From NCBI GenBank assembly GCA_045657625.1, contig JAZOTM010000047.1:1-64000 (forward strand): 64,000 nucleotides of DNA, read 5' to 3'. The notes beneath the pieces are model-generated. The model did no database searches. It was not told the origin of the DNA and worked only from the letters and a program-made list of their open reading frames with translations. The position numbers and the translations under genes were made by a program. Positions within the stretch are counted from its first letter, which is position 1. Every line of letters begins with the position of its first letter. Positions 35,510-44,595 of this stretch are shown piece after piece. This stretch comes from JAZOTM01 sp045657625 (GTDB taxonomy: Bacteria > Bacillota > Clostridia > Lachnospirales > Lachnospiraceae).

Positions 35510-37183
35510 ATGGAAAACGAAACAGTGGTTTCGAAAAATTTTATTGAAATTGAGATTGATAAGGATTTGGCAGAGGGACATTATGACACCGTGCATACAC
35601 GTTTCCCACCGGAACCAAATGGCTATTTGCACATTGGTCATGCAAAATCCATTTTATTAAATGCCGGTTTGGCAGATAAATATCATGGACAGTTTAACTT
35701 ACGTTTTGATGATACGAATCCTACCAAGGAAAAAGTAGAGTTCGTAGAATCCATCAAAGAGGATGTAAAGTGGCTTGGAGCCGATTTTGAAGATCGTTTG
35801 TTCTTTGCATCCAACTATTTTGATCAGATGTATGAAGCAGCAGTGGCTTTGATTAAAAAAGGAAAAGCATATGTTTCTGATTTGAATGCAGAGCAGATTC
35901 GTGAATACAGAGGTACTTTGACTGAGCCGGGTAAGGATGACCCATACAAGGATCGTTCCGTAGAAGAGAACTTACAACTGTTTGAAGCTATGAAAAATGG
36001 CGAATTTGCAGACGGAGAAAAGGTACTTCGTGCCAGAATCGATATGGCTTCTCCAAATATCAATATGAGAGATCCGATTTTATATCGTGTGGCTCATATG
36101 ACACATCACAATACAGGGGATAAATGGTGTATTTATCCGATGTATGACTTTGCACATCCGATTGAGGATGCCATTGAAGGAATTACACATTCTATCTGTA
36201 CTTTGGAATTTGAAGATCATAGACCGCTCTATGATTGGGTAGTTCGTGAAGTTGGTTATGAAAAGCCACCAAGACAGATTGAATTTGCAAAATTATATTT
36301 AACAAACGTGGTTACCGGAAAGCGTTATATCAAGAAATTGGTAGAAGAAGGCATTGTAGACGGATGGGATGATCCAAGACTTGTTTCTATTTCCGGACTT
36401 CGTCGTCGTGGATTTACACCGGAGTCCATCCGCAATTTCGTAGAACTTTGTGGTGTTTCCAAGGGAAACAGTTCCGTAGATTATGCAATGCTTGAGTATT
36501 GTATTCGTGAAGACTTGAAATTAAAGAAAGCCAGAATGATGGCTGTTATGGATCCGATTAAGGTAGTTATCGACAATTATCCGGAAGACCAGACCGAAGA
36601 GCTTACCATAGAAAACAATATGGAAAATCCGGAACTTGGCGTACATACCATTTCATTTGGAAAAGAAATCTATATTGATCGTGATGACTTTATGGAGGAA
36701 CCTCCAAAGAAATATTTCCGTATGTATCCGGGAAATGAAGTACGTTTGATGCATGCTTATTTTGTAACTTGCAACAGCTTTGAAAAGGATGAAAACGGAA
36801 AAGTAACGGTAGTACATTGTACGTATGATCCTGCTTCTAAGGGTGGAAACAGCCCGGATGGCAGAAAAGTAAAGGGAACCATTCATTGGGTACCGGTAAA
36901 AGAAGCAGTACCTGCTGAAATTCGTTTGTACGAAAATATTGTGAATGAGGAACTTGGAGTTTATAATGAAGATGGAAGCTTAAATTTGAACCCGAACTCT
37001 TTGGTTGTGAAAAAGGACTGCTATGTGGAGCCTGCAGTCAAAGGTGCAAAGGCTTATGACAGTTTCCAGTTTGTAAGACAAGGATATTTCTGTGTAGATG
37101 CTAAGGACTCAAAGGAAGACTCGCTTGTGTTTAACCGTATTGTTTCTTTGAAAAGTTCGTATAAGCTTCCGACACAAGGTTAA
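35510..37183 (+). CDS. glnS: glutamine--tRNA ligase
   Basis: Class I aminoacyl-tRNA synthetase charging tRNA-Gln. The HIGH signature is in PPEPNGYLHIGHAKS (about residues 41-44). The KMSKS-loop position reads NVVTGKRYIKKL near 264-275, departing from the usual MSKR of GlnRS. The remainder (GLRRRGFTPESIRNF, GNSSVDYAMLEYCIREDLK) is diagnostic for GlnRS rather than GluRS, and the C-terminal anticodon-binding barrels are full length (557 aa in total). GGAGG precedes the ATG. A GlnRS lets the cell charge tRNA-Gln directly rather than only through the GatCAB amidotransferase. Confidence 0.95.
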   Translation: MENETVVSKNFIEIEIDKDLAEGHYDTVHTRFPPEPNGYLHIGHAKSILLNAGLADKYHGQFNLRFDDTNPTKEKVEFVESIKEDVKWLGADFEDRLFFASNYFDQMYEAAVALIKKGKAYVSDLNAEQIREYRGTLTEPGKDDPYKDRSVEENLQLFEAMKNGEFADGEKVLRARIDMASPNINMRDPILYRVAHMTHHNTGDKWCIYPMYDFAHPIEDAIEGITHSICTLEFEDHRPLYDWVVREVGYEKPPRQIEFAKLYLTNVVTGKRYIKKLVEEGIVDGWDDPRLVSISGLRRRGFTPESIRNFVELCGVSKGNSSVDYAMLEYCIREDLKLKKARMMAVMDPIKVVIDNYPEDQTEELTIENNMENPELGVHTISFGKEIYIDRDDFMEEPPKKYFRMYPGNEVRLMHAYFVTCNSFEKDENGKVTVVHCTYDPASKGGNSPDGRKVKGTIHWVPVKEAVPAEIRLYENIVNEELGVYNEDGSLNLNPNSLVVKKDCYVEPAVKGAKAYDSFQFVRQGYFCVDAKDSKEDSLVFNRIVSLKSSYKLPTQG

Positions 37184-37200
37184 CAGGACGGAGGAAAAAG

Positions 37201-38097
37201 ATGAATATTTTTTCAGGACTTGAACAATTTGGAATTAAGGCAGAAGAAGGCACTTCTATTTTTGAAGAAGAAAAGAAGGCTCCGGCTGCTGCAAAGGAAG
37301 GCGAAGGAGAAACTCCTGCTGCAAAGGCAGAGGATACTCATTCCGAAAGTGAATTTTTACTTGTAAAATCAGTACGATGCCCGGTTTGTGACAGAGTGTT
37401 CCGTACACTTGTTACCAAGAGCGGTCGTGTAAAGAGATTGGAAGCAGACAAGGATTTACGTCCTCGTTTCCAGTATATTGATACTTTAAAATACAACGTA
37501 TATTGCTGCCCAAGCTGCGGATATACTTCTTTAAATACCAGTGGTTTCTTTGAAGGAATTTCCCAGACACAGGTGAAATTGATTCAGGAAAAGATCTGCA
37601 GAACCTTTGATCCGGATTCTGTATCCGAAGCTTTCCAGGAAGGTGTAGATCACTGGAATTACGATATGGCCATTGCTTTACATAAGCTTTCTTTGTACAA
37701 TGCCATCGTAAAAAATGCAAAGATTAGTGAAAAAGCATACAACTGCTTGATGTTATCCTGGTTGATTCGTGGACAGGTAGAGACCTTGCCACAGACCAAC
37801 GAAGAAGAGAAAAAGAAAGTGGCTGATTTAAAGGCAGAAGAGCAGGAGTTCTACAAACAGGCCTATGAAGGATTTACAAAGGCTGTTTCTACGGAGAACT
37901 TCCCAATGTGCGGTATGGATCAGACTACTATGGACTACTTGCTTGCAGCCATGGCATATCAGATGGGTGATATTCCGGTGGCATCAAAGCTGTTGTCTTC
38001 TATTTTGACCAACCGTGCCGTATCTCAGGGTGTAAAGAACAAAGCATTATTGCTTCGTGATGAAATTCTTGAGAGCGTGAAAAAAGGCGCAAAATAA
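37201..38097 (+). CDS. DUF2225 family protein
   Basis: A 298-residue cytoplasmic protein of the DUF2225 family, function unknown. A low-complexity alanine/glutamate-rich segment occupies residues about 20-50. A likely zinc site follows: CPVC near residue 60 and CCPSCGYTSL near 100. The C-terminal two thirds is helical and TPR-like, with KAYNCLMLSWLIRG and a repeat-like LLAAMAYQMGDIPVASKLLSSIL. ACGGAGGA precedes the ATG, 17 bp after glnS, so the two are likely cotranscribed. A strong terminator follows. Confidence 0.86.
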   Translation: MNIFSGLEQFGIKAEEGTSIFEEEKKAPAAAKEGEGETPAAKAEDTHSESEFLLVKSVRCPVCDRVFRTLVTKSGRVKRLEADKDLRPRFQYIDTLKYNVYCCPSCGYTSLNTSGFFEGISQTQVKLIQEKICRTFDPDSVSEAFQEGVDHWNYDMAIALHKLSLYNAIVKNAKISEKAYNCLMLSWLIRGQVETLPQTNEEEKKKVADLKAEEQEFYKQAYEGFTKAVSTENFPMCGMDQTTMDYLLAAMAYQMGDIPVASKLLSSILTNRAVSQGVKNKALLLRDEILESVKKGAK

Positions 38098-38122
38098 TTG
38101 AAAAAGATATAAAAGCAGATAA

Positions 38123-38154
38123 AAAAACATCGGTACGAAAGTACCGATGTTTTT
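38123..38154. terminator. bidirectional terminator
   Basis: A 14-bp stem AAAAACATCGGTAC / GTACCGATGTTTTT closed by a GAAA tetraloop, between the DUF2225 gene and the converging argG. Confidence 0.93.
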
Positions 38155-38169
38155 CTTTTCCTATTTTGT

Positions 38170-39390
38170 CTATTTCTGATCCTTCAGTTCTTGCATTTTC
38201 ATTGCACGAACCTTAAGAGGAAGACCGAAGAGGGTAATAAATCCTTCTGCGTCATGGTGATCATATAAGTCACCGGTGGTGAAACTTGCTAAAGATTCAC
38301 TGTAAAGGGAATATGGAGAGGTAGTACCTGCTTTGATGATATTTCCTTTGTAAAGCTTGAATTTTACTTCTCCGGTAACGTACTGCTGTGTGCTTTCGAT
38401 GAATGCCTGAACAGCTTCACGAAGAGGAGTAAACCATTTTCCTTCGTATACAATCTGTGCTAATTTGTTGCCCATGTCTTTCTTTACTTCCATGGTAGCA
38501 CGGTCAAGAACCAATTCTTCTAACTGTGCGTGAGCTTCCATAAGAATGGTTCCGCCAGGAGTCTCATAAACACCTCTGGATTTCATACCAACAACACGGT
38601 TTTCTACGATATCGATAATACCGATGCCGTGCTTTCCGCCTAAACGGTTTAATTCACGGATGATATCAGAAACTTTCATTTCTTTTCCGTTTACGGAAGT
38701 AGGAACACCTTTTTCGAAGGTCATTGTCACATATTCGCCTTCATCCGGAGCTTTTTCCGGAGAAACACCAAGTACCAATAAGTGATCATAGTTTGGCTCA
38801 TTTGCCGGATCTTCCAATTCCAAACCTTCGTGGCTGATGTGCCAAAGGTTGCGGTCGCGGCTGTAGCTCTGGTCTGCAGAGAATGGTAAATGAATACCAT
38901 GAGCTTCGCAGTATGCAATTTCAGATTCTCTGGAATCCATATTCCATTTTTCATCACGCCAAGCAGCGATGATCTTTAAATCAGGAGCAAGGGCTTTGAT
39001 ACCAAGCTCGAAACGAATCTGATCGTTTCCTTTTCCGGTAGCGCCGTGGCAAATAGCAGTAGCGCCTTCTTTACGAGCAACTTCTACCAATTTCTTTGCA
39101 ATGCCCGGACGAGCCATAGAAGTTCCTAATAAATATTTATTTTCATAAACGGCATTGCCCATAACACATGGAACAATGTAGTCATCACAAAATTCATCGG
39201 TGATGTCTTCGATGTATAATTTGCTGGCACCGGAAAGTTTTGCTCTTTCCTCTAAACCGTCTAATTCTTCGTCCTGTCCGCAGTCAACGCAGCAGCAAAT
39301 AACTTCGTAATCATAGTTTTCTTTTAACCATGGAATAATGGCGGTGGTATCAAGTCCACCGGAGTAGGCTAATACAACTTTTTCTTTCAT
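38170..39390 (-). CDS. argG: argininosuccinate synthase
   Basis: Joins citrulline and aspartate using ATP to make argininosuccinate, the penultimate step of arginine synthesis. The PP-loop AYSGGLDTT is at residues about 8-16, and the citrulline/aspartate-binding stretch GATGKGNDQIRFE is intact. 405 residues, normal length. ATG 39390 is chosen by homology and AAAGGA upstream, rather than the ATG at 39432. It is divergent from argC, and the shared A+T-rich region contains several ARG-box-like sequences. A perfect minus-strand -10 (TATAAT at 39476-39471) lies about 80 nt upstream. argH is not in this window. Confidence 0.96.
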   Translation of the reverse strand: MKEKVVLAYSGGLDTTAIIPWLKENYDYEVICCCVDCGQDEELDGLEERAKLSGASKLYIEDITDEFCDDYIVPCVMGNAVYENKYLLGTSMARPGIAKKLVEVARKEGATAICHGATGKGNDQIRFELGIKALAPDLKIIAAWRDEKWNMDSRESEIAYCEAHGIHLPFSADQSYSRDRNLWHISHEGLELEDPANEPNYDHLLVLGVSPEKAPDEGEYVTMTFEKGVPTSVNGKEMKVSDIIRELNRLGGKHGIGIIDIVENRVVGMKSRGVYETPGGTILMEAHAQLEELVLDRATMEVKKDMGNKLAQIVYEGKWFTPLREAVQAFIESTQQYVTGEVKFKLYKGNIIKAGTTSPYSLYSESLASFTTGDLYDHHDAEGFITLFGLPLKVRAMKMQELKDQK

Positions 39391-39656
39391 AATAAAAATA
39401 TCCTTTCTCGTTTTTTCAAAATCATTCTGCAATTACTATACAACATTGGAAAAATGGATACAAGTGAAAAATTATACAAAATCGTGCATAAATAATAATT
39501 AATATGTGTATATTTACATAAAAAAATATTTATATATTGTGAATATTTAAAAATGGTCGTATAATTATGCATAGTTTAAAGGCAAAGTTTTTTTGACAGC
39601 CATTTCTACATATACTAAGATGAAATTTGGAGAAAACAGCAGGAGGTTTTTTGTCT
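39391..39656. promoter_or_regulatory. argG / argC divergent control region
   Basis: Very A+T-rich 266 bp. Near-palindromes resembling ArgR ARG boxes occur around 39484-39505, 39538-39553 and 39558-39573 (for example GTATAATTATGCATA). A role for ArgR is inferred; no argR gene is present here. Confidence 0.4.
39593..39621 (+). promoter_or_regulatory. promoter of the argC operon
   Basis: TTGACA, 17 bp, TAAGAT. The start near 39628 leaves a leader of about 29 nt with an AGGAGG ribosome site. Confidence 0.75.
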
Positions 39657-40712
39657 ATGATAAAGGTAGGAATTATCGGATCAACAGGATATGCAGGAGC
39701 GGAGTTGGTTCGTATATTATACAATCATCCGGAAGCAGAGATTTGCTGGTACGGAAGTAAAAGTTATATTGATCAGAAATATGCAGAGGTATTTCAAAAC
39801 ATGTTCCAGTTGGTGCCGGATATTTGCAAAGGGGACCAATTAGAGGAATTGGCAGAGGAAGTAGATGTGATTTTCACAGCAACCCCTCAGGGCTATTTAG
39901 CTTCTTTATTAAAGGAAGAATTGCTGCAGAAGGTGAAGTTCATTGATTTGTCTGCAGATTATCGTATAAAAGATGTGAATGTTTATGAAAAATGGTACAA
40001 CATCAAACATCAGTCTCCGGAATTGATTTCTCAGGCGGTTTACGGACTTTGCGAAATCAATCGTGAGGAGATTAAAAAGACAAACCTGGTGGCAAACCCG
40101 GGATGCTATACCACTTGTTCTATTTTGACAGCGTATCCTTTGGCAAAAGAAGGCGTCATTGATGTAGACACTTTGATTATCGATGCCAAGAGTGGTACCA
40201 GTGGAGCAGGAAGAGGCGCTAAGCTTCCGAATTTATTCTGTGAAGTAAATGAAAATATGAAAGCTTATGGTGTGGCGACCCATCGTCATACACCGGAAAT
40301 TGAAGAACAGCTTTCTTATGCATCCGGCAAAGAGGTGGTATTGAACTTTACCCCGCATTTGGTACCTATGAATCGTGGTATTTTAGTTACCGAATATGCA
40401 ACCTTAAAGAAAAAAGCGGATGGCACTTATCCGACTTATGATGAAATCAAGGCGATTTATGAGTCTTATTATAAAGAGGAATATTTTATCCGTTTGCTGG
40501 ATCAGGGCGTTTGCCCGGAAACAAAATGGGTAGAAGGAAGCAATTTTGTAGATATCAATTTTGTAATTGATGAAAGAACAGGACGCATTATTATGATGGG
40601 TGCGTTGGATAATTTGGTAAAGGGTGCTGCAGGACAGGCGGTACAGAATATGAATCTGTTGTTTGACTTACCGGAAAACATCGGTTTGCAACTTGTTCCG
40701 ATGTTCCCGTAG
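39657..40712 (+). CDS. argC: N-acetyl-gamma-glutamyl-phosphate reductase
   Basis: NADPH-dependent reductase making N-acetylglutamate semialdehyde, third step of the acetylated arginine route. The N-terminal Rossmann motif GIIGSTGYAGAEL and the catalytic cysteine in VANPGCYTT are intact. 351 residues. ATG 39657 follows AGGAGG; an upstream ATG at 39627 coincides with the predicted transcript start and is unlikely. First gene of argC-GNAT-argJ-argB-argD, which supplies ornithine. Confidence 0.96.
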   Translation: MIKVGIIGSTGYAGAELVRILYNHPEAEICWYGSKSYIDQKYAEVFQNMFQLVPDICKGDQLEELAEEVDVIFTATPQGYLASLLKEELLQKVKFIDLSADYRIKDVNVYEKWYNIKHQSPELISQAVYGLCEINREEIKKTNLVANPGCYTTCSILTAYPLAKEGVIDVDTLIIDAKSGTSGAGRGAKLPNLFCEVNENMKAYGVATHRHTPEIEEQLSYASGKEVVLNFTPHLVPMNRGILVTEYATLKKKADGTYPTYDEIKAIYESYYKEEYFIRLLDQGVCPETKWVEGSNFVDINFVIDERTGRIIMMGALDNLVKGAAGQAVQNMNLLFDLPENIGLQLVPMFP

Positions 40713-40725
40713 AAAGGCTGAAAAG

Positions 40726-41184
40726 ATGGATAAGAATATAAAAATACGGGTCATGAAAGAGGCAGATTTTGAAGAGGTACATGCGTTGTGGATGACCATT
40801 CATGGATTTGGAATTCGTACCATTGACGATTCCAAGGAAGGGGTGGTTCGTTTCCTTCGCAGAAATCCTACCACCAGTGCGGTGGCAGTCTGTGATGGCA
40901 AAATCGTCGGTGCTATTCTTTGTGGACACGATGGTAGAAGAGGTACTTTTTACCACGTCTGTGTAGAAGAGGGGTATCGCAAACACGGCATTGGAAAGGC
41001 TATGGCAGTTTTTTGCATGAAGGCCTTGCAGAATGAGCAAATCAATAAGGTTAGCTTGATTGCCTTCCGCAACAATGAAGTGGGAAATCACTTTTGGAAA
41101 AGCGTAGGTTGGACCTATCGAGAAGATTTGAACTATTACGATTTTGTTTTGAATGAGGAAAATATTACAAATTTCAATAGTTAG
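40726..41184 (+). CDS. GNAT family N-acetyltransferase in the arginine operon
   Basis: A 152-residue acetyltransferase of the GCN5 fold. The acetyl-CoA motif is VCVEEGYRKHGIGKAM near residues 90-105, with the preceding strand GTFYHVCV and a later NNEVGNHFWKSVGW typical of the family. It lies between argC (13-bp gap) and argJ (9-bp gap), so its job is probably linked to arginine synthesis. N-acetylglutamate synthase activity is one candidate, though the downstream ArgJ may already supply that step. AAAGG precedes the ATG at 40726. Substrate not determinable from sequence. Confidence 0.85.
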   Translation: MDKNIKIRVMKEADFEEVHALWMTIHGFGIRTIDDSKEGVVRFLRRNPTTSAVAVCDGKIVGAILCGHDGRRGTFYHVCVEEGYRKHGIGKAMAVFCMKALQNEQINKVSLIAFRNNEVGNHFWKSVGWTYREDLNYYDFVLNEENITNFNS

Positions 41185-41193
41185 GAGACGGAA

Positions 41194-42417
41194 ATGAAGA
41201 TAATAAACGGTGGCGTAACAGCAGCAAAAGGTTTTTGCGCAGCATCTACAGCTGCAGGAATTAAATACGAAAACAGAGATGACATGGCCATGATTTTTTC
41301 CAAAGAGCCTTGTCAAGTAGCCGGCACTTTTACAACCAATGTGGTAAAGGCTGCACCGGTTATTTGGGATCGCAATGTGGTTTATAGTGGAAAAACCGTA
41401 AATGGTGTTGTCATCAACGCAGGAATTGCAAATGCATGTACCGGTGAAGAGGGTATGGGCTATTGCAAGGAGACAGCAGAGCATATGGCAAAGGAACTTG
41501 CCATTGATCCGGAGGCTGTTTTGGTTGCTTCCACCGGTGTAATTGGCATGCAGCTTCCTATGGAAAAACTGAAAAACGGTATCAGTGCCATGAAAACGCT
41601 TCTGGCAGATACAGAGGAAGCCGGCACTTCTGCGGCAAAGGCGATTATGACCACCGACACGGTAAAAAAGGAATTGGCTGTGGAAGTTGAACTTTCCGGA
41701 AAAACCGTAACGTTAGGTGGTATGAGCAAAGGTTCCGGTATGATTCATCCGAATATGTGTACCATGCTTGGTTTTGTTTGCACGGATGTGGCGATTTCCA
41801 AAGCATTGTTGCAGGAAGCTTTGAGCGAAATCGTAAAAGACACTTTTAATATGATTACCGTAGATGGAGATACGTCCACCAACGATACGTTGCTATGCAT
41901 GGCAAACGGTCTTGCGGAAAATCCAATGATTACAGAGAAAAATCAGGATTATTTCGAGTTTTATAAGGCTCTGCAGTATGTGTGTGAGACTTTGGCAAAG
42001 ACCATGGCAGCAGATGGAGAAGGAGCAAGCAAGTTGTTTGAGGCAAAGGTAGTAAATGCCAAGAGCAAAGAAGATGCAAGAACCTTATCCAGAGCTATTG
42101 TAAAATCCAATTTGTCAAAGGCTGCCATCTTTGGATGCGATGCAAACTTTGGTCGTTTTTTATGCGCCATGGGATACTCCGGAGCGATTTTCAATCAGGA
42201 AGATGTAGAACTTTTCTTTGAAAGTGAAAAGGGAAGAATTCAGGTGTTTGAAAAGGGTGTGCCGCTTTTGTTTGACGAAGAAAAGGCTTTGGAAATCATG
42301 AAATGCGATGCAGTCACCATTTATGTAGATATGCATGAAGGAACAGAAGAAGCCACAGCTTGGGGCTGTGATTTGACTTACGACTATGTAAAAATTAATG
42401 CGGATTACCGCTCTTAA
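41194..42417 (+). CDS. argJ: glutamate N-acetyltransferase / amino-acid acetyltransferase
   Basis: Moves the acetyl group from N-acetylornithine to glutamate, recycling it, and in bifunctional forms also uses acetyl-CoA. The proenzyme cleaves itself before the conserved threonine, here Thr190 in PNMCTMLGF, to give alpha and beta chains; the usual ATML reads CTML. 407 residues. TTAGGAG lies upstream of the ATG. Whether it is mono- or bifunctional cannot be read from the sequence. Confidence 0.96.
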   Translation: MKIINGGVTAAKGFCAASTAAGIKYENRDDMAMIFSKEPCQVAGTFTTNVVKAAPVIWDRNVVYSGKTVNGVVINAGIANACTGEEGMGYCKETAEHMAKELAIDPEAVLVASTGVIGMQLPMEKLKNGISAMKTLLADTEEAGTSAAKAIMTTDTVKKELAVEVELSGKTVTLGGMSKGSGMIHPNMCTMLGFVCTDVAISKALLQEALSEIVKDTFNMITVDGDTSTNDTLLCMANGLAENPMITEKNQDYFEFYKALQYVCETLAKTMAADGEGASKLFEAKVVNAKSKEDARTLSRAIVKSNLSKAAIFGCDANFGRFLCAMGYSGAIFNQEDVELFFESEKGRIQVFEKGVPLLFDEEKALEIMKCDAVTIYVDMHEGTEEATAWGCDLTYDYVKINADYRS

Positions 42418-42427
42418 GGAGGAGACT

Positions 42428-43333
42428 ATGGACGAGAAGAACATGAACGAAATTATGAAAAAAGCGGAGGTTTTGATTGAGGCCTTACCTTATATACAAC
42501 GCTTTAACCGTCGCATTATCGTTGTAAAATACGGCGGAAGCGCCATGTTGGACGAAAACCTGCAGAAGAGTGTAATCCAGGACGTGACATTGTTGAAATT
42601 GGTTGGGTTTAAACCAATTATCGTACATGGTGGCGGCAAGGAAATCAGCAAGTGGGTTGGAAAAGTTGGCATGGAAGCCCATTTTATCAACGGCCTTCGT
42701 GTGACAGATGCACCAACCATGGAAATTGCAGAAATGGTTTTAAATAAAGTGAACAAGTCCTTGGTACAGATGGTACAGGAACTTGGGGTAAATGCCATTG
42801 GAATCAGCGGAAAAGATGGTGGCTTATTAAAAGTGGAAAAGAAGTTATCCGATGGACAGGACATTGGATTCGTAGGAAATATTACCGAAGTAAATCCAAA
42901 GATTTTGTATGATTTATTGGAAAAAGATTTCTTGCCAATTGTTTGCCCAATCGGTATGGATGAGGCCTATCAGTCTTACAATATCAATGCAGATGATGCA
43001 GCTTGTGCCATTGCAAAAGCGATGGAAGCTGAAAAATTGGCTTTCTTAACAGATATTGAAGGCGTATACAAAGACCCGGAAGACAAGAGTACCTTGATTT
43101 CCGAGTTGAAGGTGCAGGAAGCAAGAGACTTAATCACCGATGGTTTTATTGGTGGTGGTATGCTTCCAAAATTGCAGAATTGCATCGATGCCATTCAGGA
43201 AGGTGTTTCCAGAGTTCATATTTTGGATGGTAGAATCGCACATTGCTTGTTGCTGGAAATCTTTACCAACAAAGGAATTGGGACTGCAATTATAGGAGAC
43301 AAGGAGGAACATTACTATCATGGAGAAGCTTAA
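42428..43333 (+). CDS. argB: acetylglutamate kinase
   Basis: Phosphorylates N-acetylglutamate, the second step of the pathway and usual point of arginine feedback. Amino-acid kinase fold with KYGGSAM near residue 32, HGGGKEIS, and the C-terminal GFIGGGMLPKL lysine motif. The 301-residue length with a helical N-terminal extension (EIMKKAEVLIEALPYIQRFN) resembles the arginine-sensitive hexameric class, so feedback control is inferred. ATG 42428 follows GGAGGAG; the frame is open further upstream without a ribosome site. It overlaps argD by 14 nt. Confidence 0.96.
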   Translation: MDEKNMNEIMKKAEVLIEALPYIQRFNRRIIVVKYGGSAMLDENLQKSVIQDVTLLKLVGFKPIIVHGGGKEISKWVGKVGMEAHFINGLRVTDAPTMEIAEMVLNKVNKSLVQMVQELGVNAIGISGKDGGLLKVEKKLSDGQDIGFVGNITEVNPKILYDLLEKDFLPIVCPIGMDEAYQSYNINADDAACAIAKAMEAEKLAFLTDIEGVYKDPEDKSTLISELKVQEARDLITDGFIGGGMLPKLQNCIDAIQEGVSRVHILDGRIAHCLLLEIFTNKGIGTAIIGDKEEHYYHGEA

Positions 43334-44519
43334 TTTTATTTCTCAGGTAGAGGACAATTTATTACATACTTACAATCGTTTTCCGGTGATTTTTGATCAC
43401 GGAGAAGATGTTTATTTGGTGGACACCACGGGAGAGCGCTACTTGGATTTTACGGCTGGAATTGCAGTTTGTTCCTTGGGCTACAGCAATGAATATTACA
43501 AAGAAACATTAAAAAATCAGGTAGATAAGATTTTACATACCTCAAATTTATACTACAACGTGCCGGTTCTCGAGGCTTCGGAAAAAGTTCTTGCGGCCTC
43601 CGGTATGGACCGTGTATTTTTTACCAATAGTGGTACGGAAGCCATTGAAGGTGCGTTGAAGGCTGCTAGAAAATATGCTTTCAAGAAGTACGGAAAAAAA
43701 GGTGGAGAGATTATTGCCATGGAGCATTCTTTCCACGGAAGAAGTATGGGAGCACTTTCTGTAACAGGAAATGCCCACTATAGAGAGCCTTTTGAACCAT
43801 TGATCGGCGGAGTGAAATTTGCCAATTTTAATGATTTGGAAAGCGTTAAAAATCAGGTGAATGAAAATACCTGTGCCATTATCATGGAAACCGTACAAGG
43901 AGAAGGCGGTATTTATCCGGCAACACCGGAATTCTTGCAGGGTGTGAAAGCTCTTTGCGAAGAAAAGGATATCCTTTTGATTTGTGATGAAATCCAGTGC
44001 GGTATGGGCCGTACCGGAAATATGTTTGCATGGCAAGGCTATGATGTAAAACCGGATATTATGACGGTGGCAAAAGCACTTGGATGCGGAACGCCTGTTG
44101 GTGCTTTTTTGATGACGGAAGCAGTAGCAGAGTATTCTTTGGAACCGGGAGATCACGGCACGACTTATGGAGGAAATCCTTTTGTATGTAGTGCGGTGGC
44201 AGCAGTATTCCATGAATACGAACGCTTGCAGGTTGTAGAACATGTGAAAGAAATTGCACCTTATTTTGAAGAAGCGTTAAACAAACTTGTTGAAAAATAT
44301 GATTTCATAAAAGAACGCAGAGGTGTTGGTTTGATTCAAGGGTTGCAGGTGACAGTACCGGTAGGAGAAATTACCAAGAAAGCCCTGGAAGAAAAACTGG
44401 TTATTATTTCCGCAGGATCCGATGTGGTTCGTATGGTTCCACCCCTTGTGATTGAAAAGAAACATGTGGATGAAATGGTGGAAAAATTGACAAAAGTACT
44501 TGACAGTTTTCTCGGCTAG
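43320..44519 (+). CDS. argD: acetylornithine aminotransferase
   Basis: PLP enzyme converting N-acetylglutamate semialdehyde to N-acetylornithine. Fold-type I class III aminotransferase: FTNSGTEAIEGALKAARKY, HSFHGRSMGALSVTG, LICDEIQCGMGRTG (PLP aspartate) and TVAKALGCGTPVG, where the lysine forms the Schiff base. 399 residues. GGAGGA precedes the ATG, which overlaps the argB end. Last gene of the arginine unit; no clear terminator follows. Confidence 0.95.
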   Translation: MEKLNFISQVEDNLLHTYNRFPVIFDHGEDVYLVDTTGERYLDFTAGIAVCSLGYSNEYYKETLKNQVDKILHTSNLYYNVPVLEASEKVLAASGMDRVFFTNSGTEAIEGALKAARKYAFKKYGKKGGEIIAMEHSFHGRSMGALSVTGNAHYREPFEPLIGGVKFANFNDLESVKNQVNENTCAIIMETVQGEGGIYPATPEFLQGVKALCEEKDILLICDEIQCGMGRTGNMFAWQGYDVKPDIMTVAKALGCGTPVGAFLMTEAVAEYSLEPGDHGTTYGGNPFVCSAVAAVFHEYERLQVVEHVKEIAPYFEEALNKLVEKYDFIKERRGVGLIQGLQVTVPVGEITKKALEEKLVIISAGSDVVRMVPPLVIEKKHVDEMVEKLTKVLDSFLG

Positions 44520-44521
44520 TT

Positions 44522-44563
44522 TTTAAATATCATAGGAAGTAAAATTCAAAAAGGATATTTAAA
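44522..44563. repeat. inverted repeat after argD
   Basis: TTTAAATATC (44522-44531) / GATATTTAAA (44554-44563), a 10-bp A+T stem with a 22-nt loop and no T run. It could be an operator for the next gene or a weak end signal. Confidence 0.4.
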
Positions 44564-44595
44564 TATTAGAGATTAGAGAGTTTTAAAGGAAGTTT

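Noticed and set aside
40591..41484. 297-residue open frame on the minus strand across argC, the GNAT gene and argJ
   Set aside because: It overlaps three well-supported genes and shows no recognisable domain.
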